The notes below the pieces were generated by a model. It made no database searches, was not told the DNA's origin, and worked only from the letters and a program-made list of their open reading frames with translations. Shown here in pieces: positions 58,955-64,000 of a stretch of 64,000 bases of DNA. The translations under genes and the position numbers were made by a program. Numbering within the stretch: the first letter of the stretch is position 1; each line of letters begins with the position of its first letter. This DNA is from Mycobacterium hubeiense (GTDB taxonomy: Bacteria > Actinomycetota > Actinomycetes > Mycobacteriales > Mycobacteriaceae). The stretch spans positions 1-64,000 of the forward strand of contig NZ_PIZU01000010.1 in the NCBI RefSeq assembly GCF_002838065.1, read 5' to 3'.

Positions 58955-59445
58955 TTGACCACATCCCGCGTTCCATCTCAGCGAAGGTCGTTCACGTCGC
59001 CGGTCGTCGACTACGAGCCGCCGCCGGAGCCGGTTGGCATGACGCCGCTGTGCCCGTCACCGTCGCCCGCGGCAGTGCGCCGCCCTACGCCGCGCCCCTT
59101 GCGCTCAATTCCCCGCCCGCCCGTTCACGAAACACCGCTCCCCCGTGCGGCTTCCGCGTTCACCGAGACGGCCCTGCGCCAGGTACTCGAGGTGATCGAT
59201 CGGCGCCGGCCGATCGCCCAGGTGCAGTCGGCATTGACGCCGACACTGCTCGACGTGGTCCAGACGCTGTCGCGGTCGCGCTATCCGACCGCGGCGACGC
59301 TGCAACGGGTGCGGCTTCGCGCAGCCGGTCCGACGGCCGCCGAGGTGTTCGCGACGTACACCCGCGGCGGGCGGGTGCGGGCCATCGCCGGGCGCGTCGA
59401 ACTGGCCAGAACCAACCGCTGGCAGCTGGTCGCGCTCCAGATCGG

Positions 59446-59449
<4 letters not shown>
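58955..59449 (+). CDS. Rv3235-family conserved protein
   Basis: 164 aa. A Pro/Arg-rich N-terminal half without clear structure, and a C-terminal conserved domain (about residues 65-164) with [16 protein letters not shown] and [11 protein letters not shown]. Function unknown; conserved next to secA1 in mycobacteria. Start TTG 58955 with GGAGA 9 nt upstream. It overlaps the secA1 end by 4 bp tail to tail. Confidence 0.83.
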
Positions 59450-62283
<2,834 letters not shown>

Positions 62284-62373
62284 GCTATTTCCCCTGTGGG
62301 CTAGATGGATCTCATGAAGTATTAGACGAGGTCCATCCTAGGTGACTCGTCGAATTGCCTGGTCGGACGCGGA

Positions 62374-63048
62374 TCAGGCCAGGCGAATCAGCCCGTAATC
62401 GTAGGCGTGGCGGCGGTAGACGACTGACGGTTTGTCGGTCTCCTTGTCGTGGAACAGGAAGAAGTCGTGCCCGACCAGCTCCATTTCGTAGAGCGCGTCG
62501 TCGACCGTCATCGGTTTGGCCGGGTGCTCCTTGACCCGCACGATCCGGCCGGGCTCATGGTCGTCGACGGTGACGTTGAGGGATTCCTCGGTTGACGTCC
62601 GCTGTTCGGTGGTGTCGGGCAGCGGGGTGATCTTGGTGGCCTCTGCGAGGGAGAGCGGCGTCTTGTCCCCGTAGTGGATCTTGCGACGATCCTTGTGCCG
62701 GCGCAGCCTGGCTTCGAGTTTGCCCACCGCTGATTCGAAGGCGGCATAGAAGCTGTCCGCGCAGGCCTCGCCGCGGACGACCGGTCCGCGACCGCGCGCG
62801 GTGATCTCTACGTGTTGACAGTTCTTGCGCTGGCGCCGGTTGCGTTCATGCTCCAGTTCGACGTCGAAGAGATAGATGGTGCGGTCGAATCGCTCCAGCC
62901 GCGCCAGCTTCTCGGCCACATAGATGCGGAAATGGTCGGGAATCTCGACGTTGCGGCCCTTGACCACAACTTCGGCGTTTGGCGCGGGGGTCGGCGTCTC
63001 GTCCTCGACCACCATCGTGCGGTCGGAGTCCACGGATTGGCTTGACAT
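62374..63048 (-). CDS. hpf: Long-form ribosome hibernation promoting factor (HPF, mycobacterial protein Y)
   Basis: 224 aa. The N-terminal domain binds the 30S mRNA/tRNA channel (VVVKGRNVEIPDHFRIYVAEKL, then the basic RHKDRRK segment). After a flexible linker, the C-terminal domain has MTVDDALYEMELVGHDFFLF, the dimerising part of long HPF. It protects idle ribosomes. ATG 63048 is used; an upstream in-frame ATG would add a poorly conserved leader. Confidence 0.93.
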   Translation of the reverse strand: MSSQSVDSDRTMVVEDETPTPAPNAEVVVKGRNVEIPDHFRIYVAEKLARLERFDRTIYLFDVELEHERNRRQRKNCQHVEITARGRGPVVRGEACADSFYAAFESAVGKLEARLRRHKDRRKIHYGDKTPLSLAEATKITPLPDTTEQRTSTEESLNVTVDDHEPGRIVRVKEHPAKPMTVDDALYEMELVGHDFFLFHDKETDKPSVVYRRHAYDYGLIRLA

Positions 63049-63359
63049 GCTTGGCAACTCGTTTCTGTACGGAGTCCACGCGCAATGCGTGCCGGGCGTT
63101 ATCACATTTCGCGCCGGGTGGGCCGCTGCATCGCATTCATCTCGCTCCGCCCACTGGCGCAAGGTGTCGAGTACTCACCTCCTACCGTTGTGCGGCGAAG
63201 TGGCGCGTCGGGTCTGAGCGCCGCCGTGAAGGCGTTCACGGGTGGTTGGTGCCGACGGTAGTCCGTGTTCACCCACTCGTGCCACTAATTTGGGCGACCT
63301 GTTTTCAGTTCTTCACGTCGGTTTGATCTTCGGGTAATTGGCCCCGGTGTCAGCGGGGC
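63049..63359. other. Intergenic gap between comF and hpf (311 bp)
   Basis: No gene found. The comF side carries a short GCCCC/GGGGC hairpin next to the stop. The hpf side should hold the hpf promoter, but no clear -35/-10 pair is recognised. Short Arg-rich open frames here look like shadows. Confidence 0.5.
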
Positions 63360-63989
63360 TCAGGCGTGGGCGAGGGCCAGCACACCGGCCACCTGAGCGC
63401 CCGCGGATCGCAGGATTCGCACCGACTCGGCGGCGGTGGCGCCGGTGGTGACGATGTCGTCGACGACAAGGACGGTGCCAGTCACGGGCGTGCACAGTTT
63501 GACCCGGCCGGCGACGTTGCGCTGCCGGTCGGTGCTGGACAGACCCACCGAATCGCGGACCCACGCCCGCATCCTCAATGCATTTCGCACCGTGACGCCG
63601 GGATGCCCGGCGGCGGCCTTGACCGCCATCCGGGTGACCGGATCACCCCCGCGGCGCCGGGCGGCCGTGCGGCGGGTGGGCGCCGGCACGACGGTGAGCG
63701 GCGTGCCGACGACGCCCCACTCCAGCAGGTGGTGCAGCCCGTGTTGCAGGGCGGCGGCCAGCGGGTCGATCAGGTCGGCGCGGCCGTGCTCCTTCATCGC
63801 GACGATCGCCTGCCGGCGCGCGCCGGCGTAGCGGCCCAATGACAACACCGGCGCCCCGGGATCGAGGCGCGGCGCGACGATGTGCGGTTCGTCGCACTTC
63901 ACCTGGAGTTCATCCGCGCAGGCCGGGCACCAGCGTGTCGAGGGCGCTCCGCAGCCGCCGCACTCCAACGGCAGCACGAGGTCGAGCAT
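63360..63989 (-). CDS. ComF-family phosphoribosyltransferase-like protein (Rv3242c-type)
   Basis: 209 aa. An N-terminal zinc module (ECGGCG...RWCPAC) and a C-terminal PRTase-like domain with VVDDIVTTGAT (PRPP-binding loop). ComF proteins are linked to DNA uptake or repair in other bacteria; the mycobacterial role is unclear. The ATG at 63989 is 11 bp from the window edge, so any upstream signal is not visible. Confidence 0.88.
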   Translation of the reverse strand: MLDLVLPLECGGCGAPSTRWCPACADELQVKCDEPHIVAPRLDPGAPVLSLGRYAGARRQAIVAMKEHGRADLIDPLAAALQHGLHHLLEWGVVGTPLTVVPAPTRRTAARRRGGDPVTRMAVKAAAGHPGVTVRNALRMRAWVRDSVGLSSTDRQRNVAGRVKLCTPVTGTVLVVDDIVTTGATAAESVRILRSAGAQVAGVLALAHA

Positions 63990-64000
63990 GTGGGCAGTGT

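Overview
The window is about 64 kb of high-GC chromosome from a mycobacterium, most probably an environmental or rapid-growing species (Mycolicibacterium-like). This rests on recognisable mycobacterial proteins (WhiB7, WhiB1, SigH/RshA, AdnAB, UvrD2, mycoredoxin, PdtaS, DesA3, SecA1, the 24-residue ribosomal protein bL37). From about 1.7 kb to the right edge the gene order follows the block known in M. tuberculosis as Rv3193c to Rv3242c, with a few insertions.

Layout. 0-1.6 kb: a tyrosine recombinase, small gene remnants and an initiator tRNA-fMet, probably the edge of an integrated element that continues off the left side. 1.7-9.7 kb: a large UPF0182 membrane protein, a PDZ/Lon-type secreted protease, and a zincin / ThiF-like / ABC1-kinase trio. 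9.7-10.5 kb: whiB7 with a promoter, a leader ORF and an attenuator. 10.5-24.9 kb: DNA repair and redox genes (uvrD2, mycoredoxin, nudC, a K+ channel, adnB-adnA, an alkyltransferase-like protein) with FIST and NmrA-like genes between them. 24.9-39.3 kb: moeZ-type sulfurtransferase, membrane-anchored metzincin, TetR, TB9.4, MmpS-like, ferritin-like, RhlE, beta-propeller, a MerR-PP2C fusion, ParA-like, and a phosphatase / isochorismate synthase / GNAT operon. 39.3-43.5 kb: whiB1, pdtaS, a biotinyl domain protein, bL37, rshA-sigH and YbaK. 43.5-48 kb: an SDR, then a four-gene catabolic group (SnoaL, NDMA-dependent alcohol dehydrogenase, crotonase, TetR) and a truncated methyltransferase. 48-64 kb: SRAP protein, aroA-rsgA, the desA3 / reductase pair sharing an operator, an amidohydrolase, a BCCT transporter, a WS/DGAT-like protein, secA1, hpf and comF.

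Common themes are stress response (WhiB7 for ribosome-targeting antibiotics, SigH-RshA and mycoredoxin for thiol stress, PdtaS for signalling, HPF for ribosome hibernation), double-strand-break processing and lipid metabolism. Many genes are coupled by 4-bp stop/start overlaps, and several convergent gene pairs are separated only by a long palindrome that probably terminates transcription from both sides.

The points most worth a second look are the whiB7 leader, where the end of the uORF can pair with the terminator arm; the MerR-PP2C fusion; the recombinase next to tRNA-fMet; the shared desA3/reductase operator; and enzymes with altered catalytic or metal sites (WS/DGAT-like HQ...NG, cysteine-free NudC ribbon, REAAH zincin, PdtaS lacking one GAF cysteine). 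All identifications come from reading the sequence and from memory of the families; no search was run.
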